Shown in pieces: positions 26,156 through 35,469 of a stretch of DNA of 64,000 nucleotides. Location: positions 248,001-312,000 of the forward strand of contig CBDFGV010000002.1 in NCBI GenBank assembly GCA_965247245.1. Direction: 5' to 3'. Numbering within the stretch: position 1 is the first letter of the stretch; every line of letters starts with the position of its first letter. Source of the DNA: Tectiglobus sp965247245. Its GTDB lineage: Bacteria; Pseudomonadota; Alphaproteobacteria; Rhizobiales; Hyphomicrobiaceae. The notes below the pieces were generated by a model. That model was not told the origin of the DNA, searched no databases, and saw nothing but the letters and a program-made list of their open reading frames with translations. Both the position numbers and the translations under genes were made by a program.

Positions 26156-27343
26156 CTAGTAACTGCGCGGCATGCCAAGGACGTGCTGGCCGATGTAGGC
26201 CAGGATCATGTTGGTGGAGATTGGCGCCGTTTGATAGAGCCGCGTTTCACGCCACTTGCGCTCGATGCCGTATTCTCGCGCAAAAGCGAACCCGCCGAAT
26301 ACCTGCATACAGGCTTCTGCTGCATGCCATGCCGCATCTGCCGCCAGCATTTTGCACATGTTGGCCTCGGGACCACAGTCGCGTCCGGCATCGAACATGG
26401 CAGCCGCTTTCTGGATCATCAGTTCAGCAGCACACGTCTCGGCATAGGATTTGGCGATCGGAAACTGCACACCTTGGTTCTTGCCAATCGGTGCACCGAA
26501 CACGACGCGCTCGTTGGCATACTCCGTGGCACGCCGGATAAAATATTTAGCGTCGCCCAAAGACTCGTGTGCGATCAGAATGCGCTCCGCATTCATGCCG
26601 TCAAGGATGTACCGGAAACCACGACCCTCCTCACCGATCAGACTGTCCGCCGGGATGCGAAGGTTGTCGTAGAAGATCTCGGTTGTGTTGTGATTGATGG
26701 CGGCGTCGAGCTTGCGGATCTCCATGCCGTTGCCCTTGGCATCGCGCATGTCGACGAGGAATGTCGAGAGGCCATCGCTACGACGCTTCACCTGATCAGC
26801 CGGCGTGGTGCGCGCTAGCAGCAGCATAAGGTCCGACTGCAACGCGCGGCTGGTCCAGACTTTCTGGCCATTGATGACGTAGTGATCCCCATCGCGCTCG
26901 GCCCGAGTCTTCAATTGTGTCGTGTCGCTGCCGGTGGTCGGTTCGGTGACACCGAAGGCCTGCATGCGCAATTCACCGGTGGCAATGCCTGGCAGATACT
27001 TCGTCTTCTGCGCTTCGCTGCCGTGACGCAATAGCGTCCCCATGGTGTACATCTGGGCGTGGCAGGCGGCAGCGTTGCAACCCGAGCTATGGATCGTTTC
27101 GAGGATAGCACCGGCTGCAGATATCGGCAGGCCGGTTCCACCATACTCTTCCGGAATAAGGCTGGAGAGAAAGCCGGCTTCGGTCAGCGCATTGACGAAT
27201 GCCGTTGGATACTCACTCTCGGCATCGAGCTTCATCCAGTAGTCGTTGGGGTATTCTTCGCAAATCTTGGCGACAGACTCGCGAATGTCGGTCCACTCTT
27301 GTTCGAGCGGCATTGAGATGGGTGTATCATCGCTATCGAGCAT
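26156..27343 (-). CDS. Acyl-CoA dehydrogenase family protein
   Basis: 395 residues. Signatures: AFGVTEPTTGSDTTQLKT, VINGQKVWTS and the C-terminal FGGFAFAREYGIERKWRE helix. As in its paralogue at 1988-3187, the usual YEGT glutamate is replaced (QTAPIS), while NAERILIAHE offers a glutamate at the isovaleryl/long-chain-type position. The two share a VLG-x-PRSY C-terminus. It is separated from HMG-CoA lyase by 6 bases, suggesting the pair acts in leucine or related branched/dicarboxylic acyl-CoA degradation. Confidence 0.92.
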   Translation of the reverse strand: MLDSDDTPISMPLEQEWTDIRESVAKICEEYPNDYWMKLDAESEYPTAFVNALTEAGFLSSLIPEEYGGTGLPISAAGAILETIHSSGCNAAACHAQMYTMGTLLRHGSEAQKTKYLPGIATGELRMQAFGVTEPTTGSDTTQLKTRAERDGDHYVINGQKVWTSRALQSDLMLLLARTTPADQVKRRSDGLSTFLVDMRDAKGNGMEIRKLDAAINHNTTEIFYDNLRIPADSLIGEEGRGFRYILDGMNAERILIAHESLGDAKYFIRRATEYANERVVFGAPIGKNQGVQFPIAKSYAETCAAELMIQKAAAMFDAGRDCGPEANMCKMLAADAAWHAAEACMQVFGGFAFAREYGIERKWRETRLYQTAPISTNMILAYIGQHVLGMPRSY

Positions 27344-27349
27344 GTTGGT

Positions 27350-28294
27350 TTACTCCGCTGCGACCTGGGCTGTGGCAGGTACGAAACCCTTCGGCAAACC
27401 TGCCTTGAGAATAGCACCGTGTGCCGCCTCTTCCGGCAGGGCTCCGGTGAGAATTTCTCTGGCCTTGCGCAGAGCCATGACGTCGATGCCGGTCTTCAAC
27501 CCTTCAGCTTCAAGCAGGAAGACCAAGTCCTCGGTAACGATATTGCCAGTGGCGCCCGGGGCAAACGGACAACCGCCGAAGCCTGCCAGTGATGCATCAA
27601 ACCGCGTGCATCCGGCATCCAACGCGGCGTAGACATTGGCCAGACCAAGACCGCGGGTGTCGTGGAAGTGAGCGACGACCGGGATATCGCCGCACAATGG
27701 AATGACTTGCTTTAACAGGGAGCGCACCTGGGACGGTGAGGCATAGCCGACCGTATCAGGGATCATGATTTCATCCGCTCCTGCATCGAGGAGCTGCTCG
27801 GCAACCTTCAAGACTTCCGACTCAGCAACATTCCCTTCGAGCGTGCATCCGAGCGCCGTCGGCAAGCCGCAGCCGACTTTAAGATTGGCGTACTCCGGTG
27901 TGTTGTTGCGCAACTCGACAATCTTGCGAAATCCCTCAACCGACTCATCGCGCGTGCGCCGCACGTTGGCTTCGTTGTGCGTCTTGGAAACTGACACGAT
28001 GCCATTGACCTGCGGGCTACCGGTTTCAAAGGCCATTTCAGCGCCCTTGAGGTTGGGCACGAGAACCATGGCGTTGATCCCGTCGATCTTCAGTGACTCA
28101 GTTGCAACGTCGCGTGCATCGGCAAACTGTGGAATGACGCTGGGCGGCACGAAAGAGGTCACCTCGAAGTCAACCACGCCGGCTTCGGCCTCGGCCTTGA
28201 TCCAGGCAATCTTGGTCTCGGTTGGCATGAACTGTTTGACCAATTGTAGGCCATCACGTGGACCGACTTCACGAACTTGCACGTCTCTTTGCAT
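27350..28294 (-). CDS. Hydroxymethylglutaryl-CoA lyase family protein
   Basis: 314 residues, TIM-barrel lyase. N-terminal VREVGPRDGLQ, metal-binding HFHDTRGLGLAN and the HMG-CoA lyase signature region DASLAGFGGCPFAPGATGN with the catalytic loop cysteine. This enzyme family cleaves HMG-CoA to acetyl-CoA and acetoacetate; related lyases cleave citramalyl- or hydroxymethylacyl-CoA compounds. It is flanked by the acyl-CoA dehydrogenase (6 bases downstream) and enoyl-CoA hydratase (71 bases upstream), a leucine-catabolism-like set without the biotin carboxylase. Confidence 0.9.
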   Translation of the reverse strand: MQRDVQVREVGPRDGLQLVKQFMPTETKIAWIKAEAEAGVVDFEVTSFVPPSVIPQFADARDVATESLKIDGINAMVLVPNLKGAEMAFETGSPQVNGIVSVSKTHNEANVRRTRDESVEGFRKIVELRNNTPEYANLKVGCGLPTALGCTLEGNVAESEVLKVAEQLLDAGADEIMIPDTVGYASPSQVRSLLKQVIPLCGDIPVVAHFHDTRGLGLANVYAALDAGCTRFDASLAGFGGCPFAPGATGNIVTEDLVFLLEAEGLKTGIDVMALRKAREILTGALPEEAAHGAILKAGLPKGFVPATAQVAAE

Positions 28295-28365
28295 TGTGGG
28301 CTCCTTCTCGGAGTTGGAAGTTCCTGATCTGGGTTGCTCTCTCTCTCTGTTGAGAGAAGCGTTCT

Positions 28366-29160
28366 CTAACGTCCCTTGAATACGGGCTTGCGTTTTTCAT
28401 TGAAGGCGCGGACGCCCTCCATACGATCTTCGGATGGCACTGTGAGATTATAAGCTTCAATCTCGAAGGCGTAACCCGAGTTACGATCTAGCTCGGTGGC
28501 TTTGTCGAGCGACTTCTTGGCCTGCCGAACGCCAATCGGTGCATTCTCGGCAATTGTACGAGCGGTTTCGATCGCTGCATCCAGTAGCTGGTCGGCCTCG
28601 CAGACCTTGTTGACAATACCCCATTCAGCCCCAGTCTCGGCATCGAAAGGCTTGCCAGTTAGGACGATTTCCTTGGCCCGCCGCACGCCGCAAGCACGCG
28701 GTAGGTTCTGCGGGCCGGCGGCGCCCGGCATAATTCCACGCGTGACCTCTGGAAGCGCAAACTTTGCAGTCTTTGAGGCATAAATGAAATCCGTCGCCAA
28801 TGCGATTTCAAAGCCGCCGCCCATTGCTGCGCCATTGACAGCTGCGATGATCGGTACCGGGCAGTTCATGATGTTGCGGATCATCTGCTCAACGATGGCG
28901 TGCTGCTTCTTCCAGGTCTCGTCGGTCATACCATCGCGCTCTTTCAGATCAGCGCCAGTGCAGAAGCCACGGTCACCCGAGCCTGTGAGGATGACACAAT
29001 TGGCCATGCCAGGATCAACGTAATACTCCTGAAAACAGTCGCGGAGTTCGACCATCATTTCGGTGTTCATGGCATTGAGAGCTTGCGGTCGGTTCATCGT
29101 GACCACGGTAATCTTGGGATCGTGAATCTCAACTTTGAGATGCTGGAAGCTACGCTCCAT
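28366..29160 (-). CDS. Enoyl-CoA hydratase
   Basis: 264 residues. It has FCTGADLKER (oxyanion hole), GGGFEIAL with the first catalytic Glu and FALPEVTRGIMPGAAG with the second, so a functional hydratase is likely; the AUH/methylglutaconyl-CoA type is a good guess beside an HMG-CoA lyase. It reads as first gene of the minus-strand operon ending at 23767. About 198 bases upstream it faces the CoA-transferase gene in the opposite direction; the shared region contains GGGTC/GACCC and a TATAAC sequence that might be promoter parts. Confidence 0.92.
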   Translation of the reverse strand: MERSFQHLKVEIHDPKITVVTMNRPQALNAMNTEMMVELRDCFQEYYVDPGMANCVILTGSGDRGFCTGADLKERDGMTDETWKKQHAIVEQMIRNIMNCPVPIIAAVNGAAMGGGFEIALATDFIYASKTAKFALPEVTRGIMPGAAGPQNLPRACGVRRAKEIVLTGKPFDAETGAEWGIVNKVCEADQLLDAAIETARTIAENAPIGVRQAKKSLDKATELDRNSGYAFEIEAYNLTVPSEDRMEGVRAFNEKRKPVFKGR

Positions 29161-29358
29161 CGCTGATGTCCTCGCTCATGTCATTCGCCAGTTCCGTGAT
29201 TTGAGTGTGTTATGCCACGAGTACTGCAGAATCCCTATCCGCTGAGTGATTTGCATGTGCGTCCGATTGCGGGTCCCGGGTTGGCACAAGTAGGGTCGGT
29301 TTGACCCTTATAACGCGTCTGGCGGTAAGCCAGTTCATAAGATGCAGGAGCCTCATTG

Positions 29359-30534
29359 ATGAGTGAGACGGCCAACGGGCCAGCCGCTGATCTGCCACTG
29401 TCCGGCTATACGGTGATTGAGCTTGGCCATAGCGTGGCTGCGCCCTATGCCGGCCTGATCCTGGCAGAGCTGGGAGCAGAAGTGATCAAGGTCGAACGCC
29501 CTGGTGTGGGGGATGATGCCCGGGCCTGGGGACCACCATTTGTTGATGACATGTCTGCGGTATTCCACGCGCTGAACCGGCACAAAAAGTCCATCCAGGT
29601 CGATCTCAAATCCCCGGAAGGCGTTGCCACAATCCGCGAGTTGGCGCGAAGCGCCGACGCGATAATTCAGAACCAACGACCGGGCCTGGCCAAGGAACTC
29701 GGCGTCGGTGAAGATGTGCTTTGCGCCGACAACCCCCGGCTGGTCTATGCCTCGATCCATGCCTTCGGCAAGACAGGCCCATTGGCGGAGCGGCCGGGTT
29801 ACGATCCTCTCATGCAGGCCTTTGGTGGTGTAATGAGCACGCAAGGCGAGCCGGGACGGCCATCGGTGCGCGTTGGCACATCCATTATCGACATGGGCAC
29901 CGGCATGTGGACGGCCATGGGAATTCTGACGGCACTTCTGCGGCGTGAGAAGACCGGCAAGGGTGGCGTCGTTGACATGTCACTTTACGAGACCGCGCTC
30001 GGCTGGATGACGTATTTTCTGCCAATGTTTGCAATGTCCGGAAAACTTCCCTCAAAAGCTGGTTCCGGTGTTGCGATGATCTCGCCCTATCAGGCCTTCA
30101 AGACCAGCGATGGCGAGCTTGTGATTGGCGGCGGCAATGACAATCTTTTCCGAAAGCTCTGTGGCGTGCTCGGCCACCCCGAGTGGGTTGATGACCCGCG
30201 GTTTGCCAACAATGGCCTCAGGGTCGAGAACAAGCCAGTTTTGATTCCGATGATCGAAGACGTTACCCAAACCAAGACGGCGCAGGAGTGGGCTGATCTA
30301 CTGGATGAGGCAGGCGTACCGAACGCGCCGGTCCAAACCATCGACCAGGTGGCATTCCATCCGCAAACGGCGGCGCTCGACATCCTGCGCGGTGAGCCTG
30401 GATCGAACCAGCAATTCTTTGGTCTGCCGATGTCGTTTGACGGCAGCCGCCCAGCCCGCGATGAACCCTCTCCCGCACTCGGACGGGATGATGACGAGAT
30501 TGCCGAACGCGTGAAAGCCAAAGCAGCGGAATAG
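29359..30534 (+). CDS. Class III (CaiB/BaiF) CoA-transferase
   Basis: 391 residues from ATG 29359, with AGGAG eight bases upstream; the TTG just before it could also serve. N-terminal YTVIELGHSVAAPYAGLILA and VIKVERPGVGDDAR match the family, and the nucleophile Asp is in TSIIDMGTGMWTAMG. It likely forms a CoA thioester of a dicarboxylic or hydroxy acid. It is followed 36 bases later by an MmgE/PrpD gene, and it diverges from the HMG-CoA-lyase operon, suggesting one regulon. Confidence 0.9.
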   Translation: MSETANGPAADLPLSGYTVIELGHSVAAPYAGLILAELGAEVIKVERPGVGDDARAWGPPFVDDMSAVFHALNRHKKSIQVDLKSPEGVATIRELARSADAIIQNQRPGLAKELGVGEDVLCADNPRLVYASIHAFGKTGPLAERPGYDPLMQAFGGVMSTQGEPGRPSVRVGTSIIDMGTGMWTAMGILTALLRREKTGKGGVVDMSLYETALGWMTYFLPMFAMSGKLPSKAGSGVAMISPYQAFKTSDGELVIGGGNDNLFRKLCGVLGHPEWVDDPRFANNGLRVENKPVLIPMIEDVTQTKTAQEWADLLDEAGVPNAPVQTIDQVAFHPQTAALDILRGEPGSNQQFFGLPMSFDGSRPARDEPSPALGRDDDEIAERVKAKAAE

Positions 30535-30570
30535 TTATCCGCACCACCGAGAAGACTGGAGGAAAGACCA

Positions 30571-32007
30571 GTGAATATTCAGACCAAGATCGATACACCG
30601 GCCACAACCAATGACCGGCCAATCGTCGAGACCCTTGCTGAGTTCGTGAGCGAGCTCAAGCATGACGACACTCCAAAGACTGTGCGCACCCGCGCGCTGC
30701 ATCATATGTTAGATGCCGCCGGCATTGCTTTGGCATCGACGCGCTATGAGTTCGCCCACAAGACGCTTGCAGGCTTGCAAGCCGTTGGTGGTCAAGGCTC
30801 CGTGCCTGTTCTTGGAATGCCCGCAACACTGCCGCTGCGCGATGCGGCCATCATGAACGGCTTCCTCTGCCACGGCCTTGATTACGACGACACCCACGTC
30901 GCAGCGATCGTTCATCCGACAGCGAGCGTGTTTCCCGCCGTGCTGTCTGCCGCGGCCCACGTTGGTGCAACCGGCGAGGAACTAATCACAGCCTTTGTCG
31001 CCGGTGTCGAAACCGCAGCCCGGGTTGGCATGGTGGCCAAAAGCCAGTTCCACCAAGTTGGTTTTCATCCGACGGGCATGGTCGGTATATTCGGATGCGT
31101 GTTGGCGGTCGGCAAACTGATGGGCCTCAACAAGAAGCAGCTCATGAGCGCACAGGGCATCGCGGTATCCATGGCGTCGGGAAGCATGGAGTTCCTGGAA
31201 GATGGCGCCTGGAACAAGCGCATTCATCCGGGCCTCGCCGCCGGCTCCGCGATCACCGCAGCAGCGATTGCCAAGGAAGGGTTCAAGGGCATTTCGGATC
31301 CCTACACGGGCCGCTTCGGGCTCTACAATGCTTACCTTGGTTGCGGTCCTCGAACCAACGACATCGACCTTTCACTGGCTACTGCCGGTCTTGGTGAAAC
31401 CTGGGAGTTGCTGGCAACGGCGATCAAACCGTTCCCGACTTGCCATTTTTCACATGGTGCTATTGATGCCGCGCTGGCGTTGCGCGATGACGTGGGCGAT
31501 CCAGCCGAGATCAAGTCAATCCTGGCGCTCCTCCCGGAGGGTGTCCACAAGACCATCTGCGAGCCCGAAGCCAATAAAAAGCGCCCGCAGAACGACTACG
31601 ATGCCAAGTTCAGCACCCACTTCTTGGTTGCGGCCTCACTGATGCGCGGTCGACTGACGTTGGATGAGCTGGAACCGGATGTTCTGCGTGATCCTGAAAT
31701 CCTGACCCTGGCCGACAAACTTGACTACGGCGATGACCCTGACAGCCCATTCCCAGACGCCTACTCAGGTGAGCTGGTTATCACGATGAATGATGGCCGG
31801 GAGCTGCGCCACCGTGAGCATATCAATCGGGGTGCCGCCGACCGACCGTTGAGCAATGAAGAGATCATCACGAAGTTTGACGATAATGCCGCCATGGCAG
31901 TGAGCGACGCGATTGCTGAACGACAGAAGGCGGCAATGCTGGCCCTTGATAGTGCTGATGTTGATGCGGCCGCGTCACTGAGTTGCTTCTCACAGGCAAA
32001 ATGCTAG
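30571..32007 (+). CDS. MmgE/PrpD family protein (methylcitrate dehydratase superfamily)
   Basis: 478 residues, GTG start with GGAGG about eight bases upstream. The N-terminal helical domain has the family's GLDYDDTH motif and a Gly/Ala-rich HPTASVFPAVLSAA; the second domain carries KPFPTCHFSHGAIDA, which resembles the substrate site region. Members dehydrate 2-methylcitrate or isomerise/decarboxylate itaconate and other acids. The last gene before a strong terminator. With the CoA-transferase upstream it points to a carboxylic acid pathway. Confidence 0.9.
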   Translation: MNIQTKIDTPATTNDRPIVETLAEFVSELKHDDTPKTVRTRALHHMLDAAGIALASTRYEFAHKTLAGLQAVGGQGSVPVLGMPATLPLRDAAIMNGFLCHGLDYDDTHVAAIVHPTASVFPAVLSAAAHVGATGEELITAFVAGVETAARVGMVAKSQFHQVGFHPTGMVGIFGCVLAVGKLMGLNKKQLMSAQGIAVSMASGSMEFLEDGAWNKRIHPGLAAGSAITAAAIAKEGFKGISDPYTGRFGLYNAYLGCGPRTNDIDLSLATAGLGETWELLATAIKPFPTCHFSHGAIDAALALRDDVGDPAEIKSILALLPEGVHKTICEPEANKKRPQNDYDAKFSTHFLVAASLMRGRLTLDELEPDVLRDPEILTLADKLDYGDDPDSPFPDAYSGELVITMNDGRELRHREHINRGAADRPLSNEEIITKFDDNAAMAVSDAIAERQKAAMLALDSADVDAAASLSCFSQAKC

Positions 32008-32028
32008 TAGGGCATCGAACAACACACC

Positions 32029-32056
32029 AAAGCCCGGGCATAGACCCGGGCTTTTT
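32029..32056 (+). terminator. Rho-independent terminator after MmgE/PrpD gene
   Basis: A 10-bp perfect stem (AAAGCCCGGG with CCCGGGCTTT), loop CATAGA and T5. It separates the CoA-transferase/PrpD unit from the downstream NUDIX gene on the same strand. Confidence 0.93.
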
Positions 32057-32084
32057 GCCGACATGATATGGAGCCGAAGCTGAG

Positions 32085-32903
32085 ATGACCGAGCCCGTGA
32101 TACCGCGATTGTCTGCCACCGTTCTGCTTGCCCGTGATGGCGACGAGGGAATGGAGATTTTCATGGTCGTCCGGCACCACCAGATTGATTTTGCTTCTGG
32201 TGCCTTGGTCTTTCCGGGCGGCTCACTCGATGCAAGTGACCGCGATCCCCGCATTCGCAGCCTGGCCGATGGTGCCGAAGGGTTGAGCGATGATAATCTG
32301 GCTTTGCGGGTGGCGGCAGCGAGAGAGTCTTTCGAAGAGTGCGGTGTTCTGTTGGCACGCGATACTGCTACCGGGTCGATCGTCGACGGTCCGCGCGCCA
32401 CAAAGCTTGGCGAGGCTTATCGCGAGCGGCTCGAGGCCAATGATATCGGCATGGCAGACGTTATGGTAGCGGAAGGCCTGCGGCTGGCGCTCGATGAACT
32501 TGTGCCATTCGCCCATTGGATTACACCGATTGGTCTGCCAAAGCGGTTTGACACGCAGTTCTTCCTGGCCCGCGCACCACACGATCATGCCTTGGCGCAT
32601 GATGGCAATGAAGCTGTCGATTCCGTCTGGATTACACCCGAGCAGGCTCTGGCTGATGCTGACGCAGGGCGTCGCACGTTGATCTTCGCGACGACGCTCA
32701 ACCTCGACAAGGTCGGCCGCAGCCAGACGGTTTCTGATGCCCTGGATACCGCACGCCAGGAGCAGATTGTGACCGTGTTACCGAAGGTCACAAAGACTGA
32801 ATCCGGACGCATCCTCGAAATCCCGATCGAAGCAGGTTATGGCCAGAGCTCCTACCACATGGAGGGCGGCCCCGGCAGCGTGAAGCTGGCGCAGAAGACC
32901 TAA
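32085..32903 (+). CDS. NUDIX hydrolase (NUDT19/CoA-pyrophosphatase-like)
   Basis: 272 residues. N-terminal ATVLLARDGDEGMEIFMVVR, then FPGGSLDASD, then after an insertion of about 30 residues the NUDIX helix AARESFEECGVLLARD, which fits R-E-U-x-E-E-x-G-U. The large insertion between the Gly-Gly and the RE segment, and the late HWITPIGLPKRFDT block, are typical of the NUDT19-like branch, which cleaves CoA and acyl-CoA derivatives. That fits a window full of CoA chemistry. The end is followed by a tandem repeat tract. Confidence 0.88.
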   Translation: MTEPVIPRLSATVLLARDGDEGMEIFMVVRHHQIDFASGALVFPGGSLDASDRDPRIRSLADGAEGLSDDNLALRVAAARESFEECGVLLARDTATGSIVDGPRATKLGEAYRERLEANDIGMADVMVAEGLRLALDELVPFAHWITPIGLPKRFDTQFFLARAPHDHALAHDGNEAVDSVWITPEQALADADAGRRTLIFATTLNLDKVGRSQTVSDALDTARQEQIVTVLPKVTKTESGRILEIPIEAGYGQSSYHMEGGPGSVKLAQKT

Positions 32904-32924
32904 CAGCCCAGCAAAGCTTCCGAG

Positions 32925-32993
32925 ACAAGTTTCCGGGCGACTTTCCGGGCAAGTATTCTGGCCAGTACTCTGGCGAGTTGCCAAGCGAGCAAG
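32925..32993 (+). repeat. Degenerate 12-bp tandem repeat (about 5.5 copies)
   Basis: Five and a half units with the shape GCRAG-TNTYYGG: ACAAGTTTCCGG, GCGACTTTCCGG, GCAAGTATTCTG, GCCAGTACTCTG, GCGAGTTGCCAA, GCGAGCAAG. It starts 21 bases after the NUDIX stop and stays in the NUDIX reading frame, where it would read as four-residue units (TSFR ATFR ASIL ASTL ASCQ ASK). Confidence 0.75.
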
Positions 32994-33067
32994 AATTCAT
33001 GGCCCATGTTTGAACCGTGTTGCCGGTTGCAGCGACTTATCTGCAACCAACCACACGGAGCAAATTT

Positions 33068-33598
33068 ATGCATATTCTTGTATCTCTGCTTGGCGCCCTC
33101 GGCATGGCTGTTTTCATCCTCTGGCGCATTCAACAAGCCGCTTATCTCGCTCGTGAAGTTGCGGACGCCACCGGAAGCGCCAAGGGTTTGTTCCGACGCT
33201 GGAGATGGCGGCGCAAAGTCAATGTCAACCCGATTGATCTGATTGAAGATCCGAGAGAGGCAGCCGGCGTTCTGATGATTGCGGTCGCCCAAGCCGATGG
33301 GCGGATCAGCGATGCTGAGCGTCACGTCATCGTCCATCAGATCAAGACATTTTTCGGTGCCACCGATGATCAGGCCGACGCCTTGATTGCGCAAACCGAG
33401 TGGTCGGTTCGCGAAGGTATCGATACCGCCGAGATCATGCGTCGACTCACGCCATTACTGCAGAAGACCACCACCCAGGTACAGCGCGGCCAGTTGATCG
33501 CGATGTTGAAGGCCACCGCTGCTGCAAACGGCAAGGACGATGAGATGGTTGCGTTCGACATCAGCCGCTTTGCGAAACAGCTGGGTGCGAGTGCCTAG
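33068..33598 (+). CDS. TerB-like (tellurite resistance TerB domain) protein
   Basis: About 176 residues from the ATG at 33068, preceded by GGAG at eight bases; an upstream ATG at 33017 is less likely. One N-terminal membrane helix (LVSLLGALGMAVFILW) is followed by a helical TerB domain with AVAQADGRISDAERHVI and, in the second half, AAANGKDDEMVAFDI, the two Asp/Glu-containing loops that bind metal in TerB. The role is unknown: TerB-like domains occur far beyond tellurite resistance, in membrane stress and phage-related systems. No tellurite genes neighbour it. Confidence 0.8.
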   Translation: MHILVSLLGALGMAVFILWRIQQAAYLAREVADATGSAKGLFRRWRWRRKVNVNPIDLIEDPREAAGVLMIAVAQADGRISDAERHVIVHQIKTFFGATDDQADALIAQTEWSVREGIDTAEIMRRLTPLLQKTTTQVQRGQLIAMLKATAAANGKDDEMVAFDISRFAKQLGASA

Positions 33599-33651
33599 AG
33601 CAGCGCCCAAATCAAGCTGTTGGTCAAAGTTCATTTCGAAGAGCAGATATC

Positions 33652-33999
33652 ATGCATAGAAACCAGCAACTTAGCCAAGCGACTCACACTGGATGGAAGC
33701 GGGACAGCTATTCCATATCAATACGCGCCCTGATCAGTGCAAGCTGCCTTGTCCTGGCAGTTGGTGGCATCGCTTACCTTCTTTGGGACTTTGATGTTGT
33801 TCCGAAACGTGTTGTCGAAACGAGCCGGATCACCGTGACGATTCCTGGCGAGCCGAACCAGACCGTTGGTGCACGAACGAGATCGATTGTCGTTCCACAT
33901 GGTCGACGATCCGCCACGGCGTGGCAGGTGCAGCTGCCAGACGGACAGTGGATTGATTGCAAGCGGGACTGTGCTGCCGCCTACAAGAGCAGGCTTTAA
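33652..33999 (+). CDS. Hypothetical single-pass membrane protein
   Basis: 115 residues. One transmembrane helix at about residues 27-48 (LISASCLVLAVGGIAYLLW) after a basic cytoplasmic N-terminus. The rest is a small periplasmic domain of about 65 residues with two cysteines in the DCKRDCAAAY end. It lies 53 bases after the TerB-like gene on the same strand, so they may be co-expressed. No family recognised. The 259 bases that follow to the Ppx gene show no convincing gene or motif. Confidence 0.6.
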   Translation: MHRNQQLSQATHTGWKRDSYSISIRALISASCLVLAVGGIAYLLWDFDVVPKRVVETSRITVTIPGEPNQTVGARTRSIVVPHGRRSATAWQVQLPDGQWIDCKRDCAAAYKSRL

Positions 34000-34258
34000 G
34001 TTTCTGGAGAATGACCTTCGGTCTCGGCGGCAAAAACCGGCTAACGAAGCGCGCCACAGCGGGAAACCAGTCGACACAGCTTGGATCGTAGTCTGACGTC
34101 ACGTCGGCAACTACAATTGCAAAACTAATAACCAATTTAGCGGTTTAGCTTTACGCGAGGCAACAACATGATAATGTGACGGCAAGACCAATCCAGTTGG
34201 ACGCCTGAAGACAAAAGCGTGAAAGAATAATCACGCAGGCATTGAGCCAGGCGCTGGA

Positions 34259-35446
34259 GTGAATGCCTTGGAGGGAAGCAGGAACCAAGGTCGCGATGCT
34301 CGTCATAACGCGACCCGGAATCCGCGCAAGCAAGAGCCTGACCGGCCTTGCGATACTGATTTTGCCCCTCGTGGCAATCGCCAGAAAAGTGGACATTCTG
34401 GCCGCGATAACGCGCAACTATCGACCTATGCCGCACTTGATCTCGGAACGAACAACTGCCGCTTGCTTGTCGCTCGGCCGACGCGGCGCGGGTTTCATGT
34501 GATCGACGCCTTTTCGCGAATCATTCGGCTGGGCGAAGGCATATCAACCACTGGTGCACTTTCTGATGATGCCATGGAACGCACGATTGATGCGTTGAAG
34601 ATCTGCGCATCCAAGATGATGCGCCATAATGTGGTCCGGTCGCGACTGGTTGCAACGGAAGCATGCCGAAGGGCCAGCAACGGCGAGCAATTCATCAACC
34701 GCGTGCAGCGTGACCTGGGTATGAACCTTGAGATCCTGACCCGCGAACTGGAAGCCCAGCTCGCTGTATCAGGCTGCGCCCCGTTGATTGACGAAAATTC
34801 CGATCACGCGCTCGTTTTTGACATCGGTGGTGGTTCTTCTGAGCTTGTCTGGCTTGATCTGGCGCAGAGAAAGAACAACTGGCGCCGCTCTCTCGCGGAT
34901 CGTCTTGAAGCAACTGATTGCATCTCAGCCTGGACGTCGCTGCAGGCCGGCGTTGTGACGTTGGCGGAACAGTTCGGCGGTCATGATGTCGATCGGGCTG
35001 GATTTGAAGCCATGGTCAGCGAGGTAGAACGTTTGCTCGCGCCATTTGAGGCTGAGCACCAGTTCGCAGAGCGCATAAGAGACGGCAACGTGCACTTTCT
35101 GGGTACGTCAGGAACGGTGACAACAGTTGCCGGGATCTTGCTTAATCTCGCGCGCTACGATCGCAATCGTGTTGATGGGTGCTGGCTGGCAGCGGACGAT
35201 GTGCGCCGCGTGACATACGATTTAGTCGACCAAAGTTACGAAGAACGTGTTGCGCAACCTTGTATTGGTAAAGATCGTGCCGATCTTGTGTTAGCAGGCT
35301 GTGCTATTCTTGAAGCCTTAATGCGGACGTGGCCAGCTCGGCGCCTCAGAGTTGCTGACCGTGGCCTGCGAGAAGGTATGTTGACACTGCTTATGGCAGA
35401 AGATGCGCAGAAGCGGGCGTCGCGAAGACGTCACGGTCGTCGCTAG
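34259..35446 (+). CDS. Ppx/GppA phosphatase family protein (exopolyphosphatase)
   Basis: 395 residues with a GTG start. A polar, probably disordered N-terminal extension of about 55 residues precedes the actin-like core: phosphate-1 loop ALDLGTNNCRLLVARP, later VFDIGGGSSELVWLD (phosphate-2) and FLGTSGTVTTVAGI. It hydrolyses polyphosphate or pppGpp, affecting stress response. RlmE follows 23 bases later, a neighbour pair seen in many alphaproteobacteria. The position of the true start within the N-terminal extension is uncertain. Confidence 0.9.
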   Translation: MNALEGSRNQGRDARHNATRNPRKQEPDRPCDTDFAPRGNRQKSGHSGRDNAQLSTYAALDLGTNNCRLLVARPTRRGFHVIDAFSRIIRLGEGISTTGALSDDAMERTIDALKICASKMMRHNVVRSRLVATEACRRASNGEQFINRVQRDLGMNLEILTRELEAQLAVSGCAPLIDENSDHALVFDIGGGSSELVWLDLAQRKNNWRRSLADRLEATDCISAWTSLQAGVVTLAEQFGGHDVDRAGFEAMVSEVERLLAPFEAEHQFAERIRDGNVHFLGTSGTVTTVAGILLNLARYDRNRVDGCWLAADDVRRVTYDLVDQSYEERVAQPCIGKDRADLVLAGCAILEALMRTWPARRLRVADRGLREGMLTLLMAEDAQKRASRRRHGRR

Positions 35447-35469
35447 AGCACGATATAACTGGAAGACAA

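Noticed and set aside
29275..29295. A sigma-54-like promoter suggested by TTGGCAC before the CoA-transferase gene
   Set aside because: The -12 half (TTGC-like) is not at the required spacing, so it was not called.
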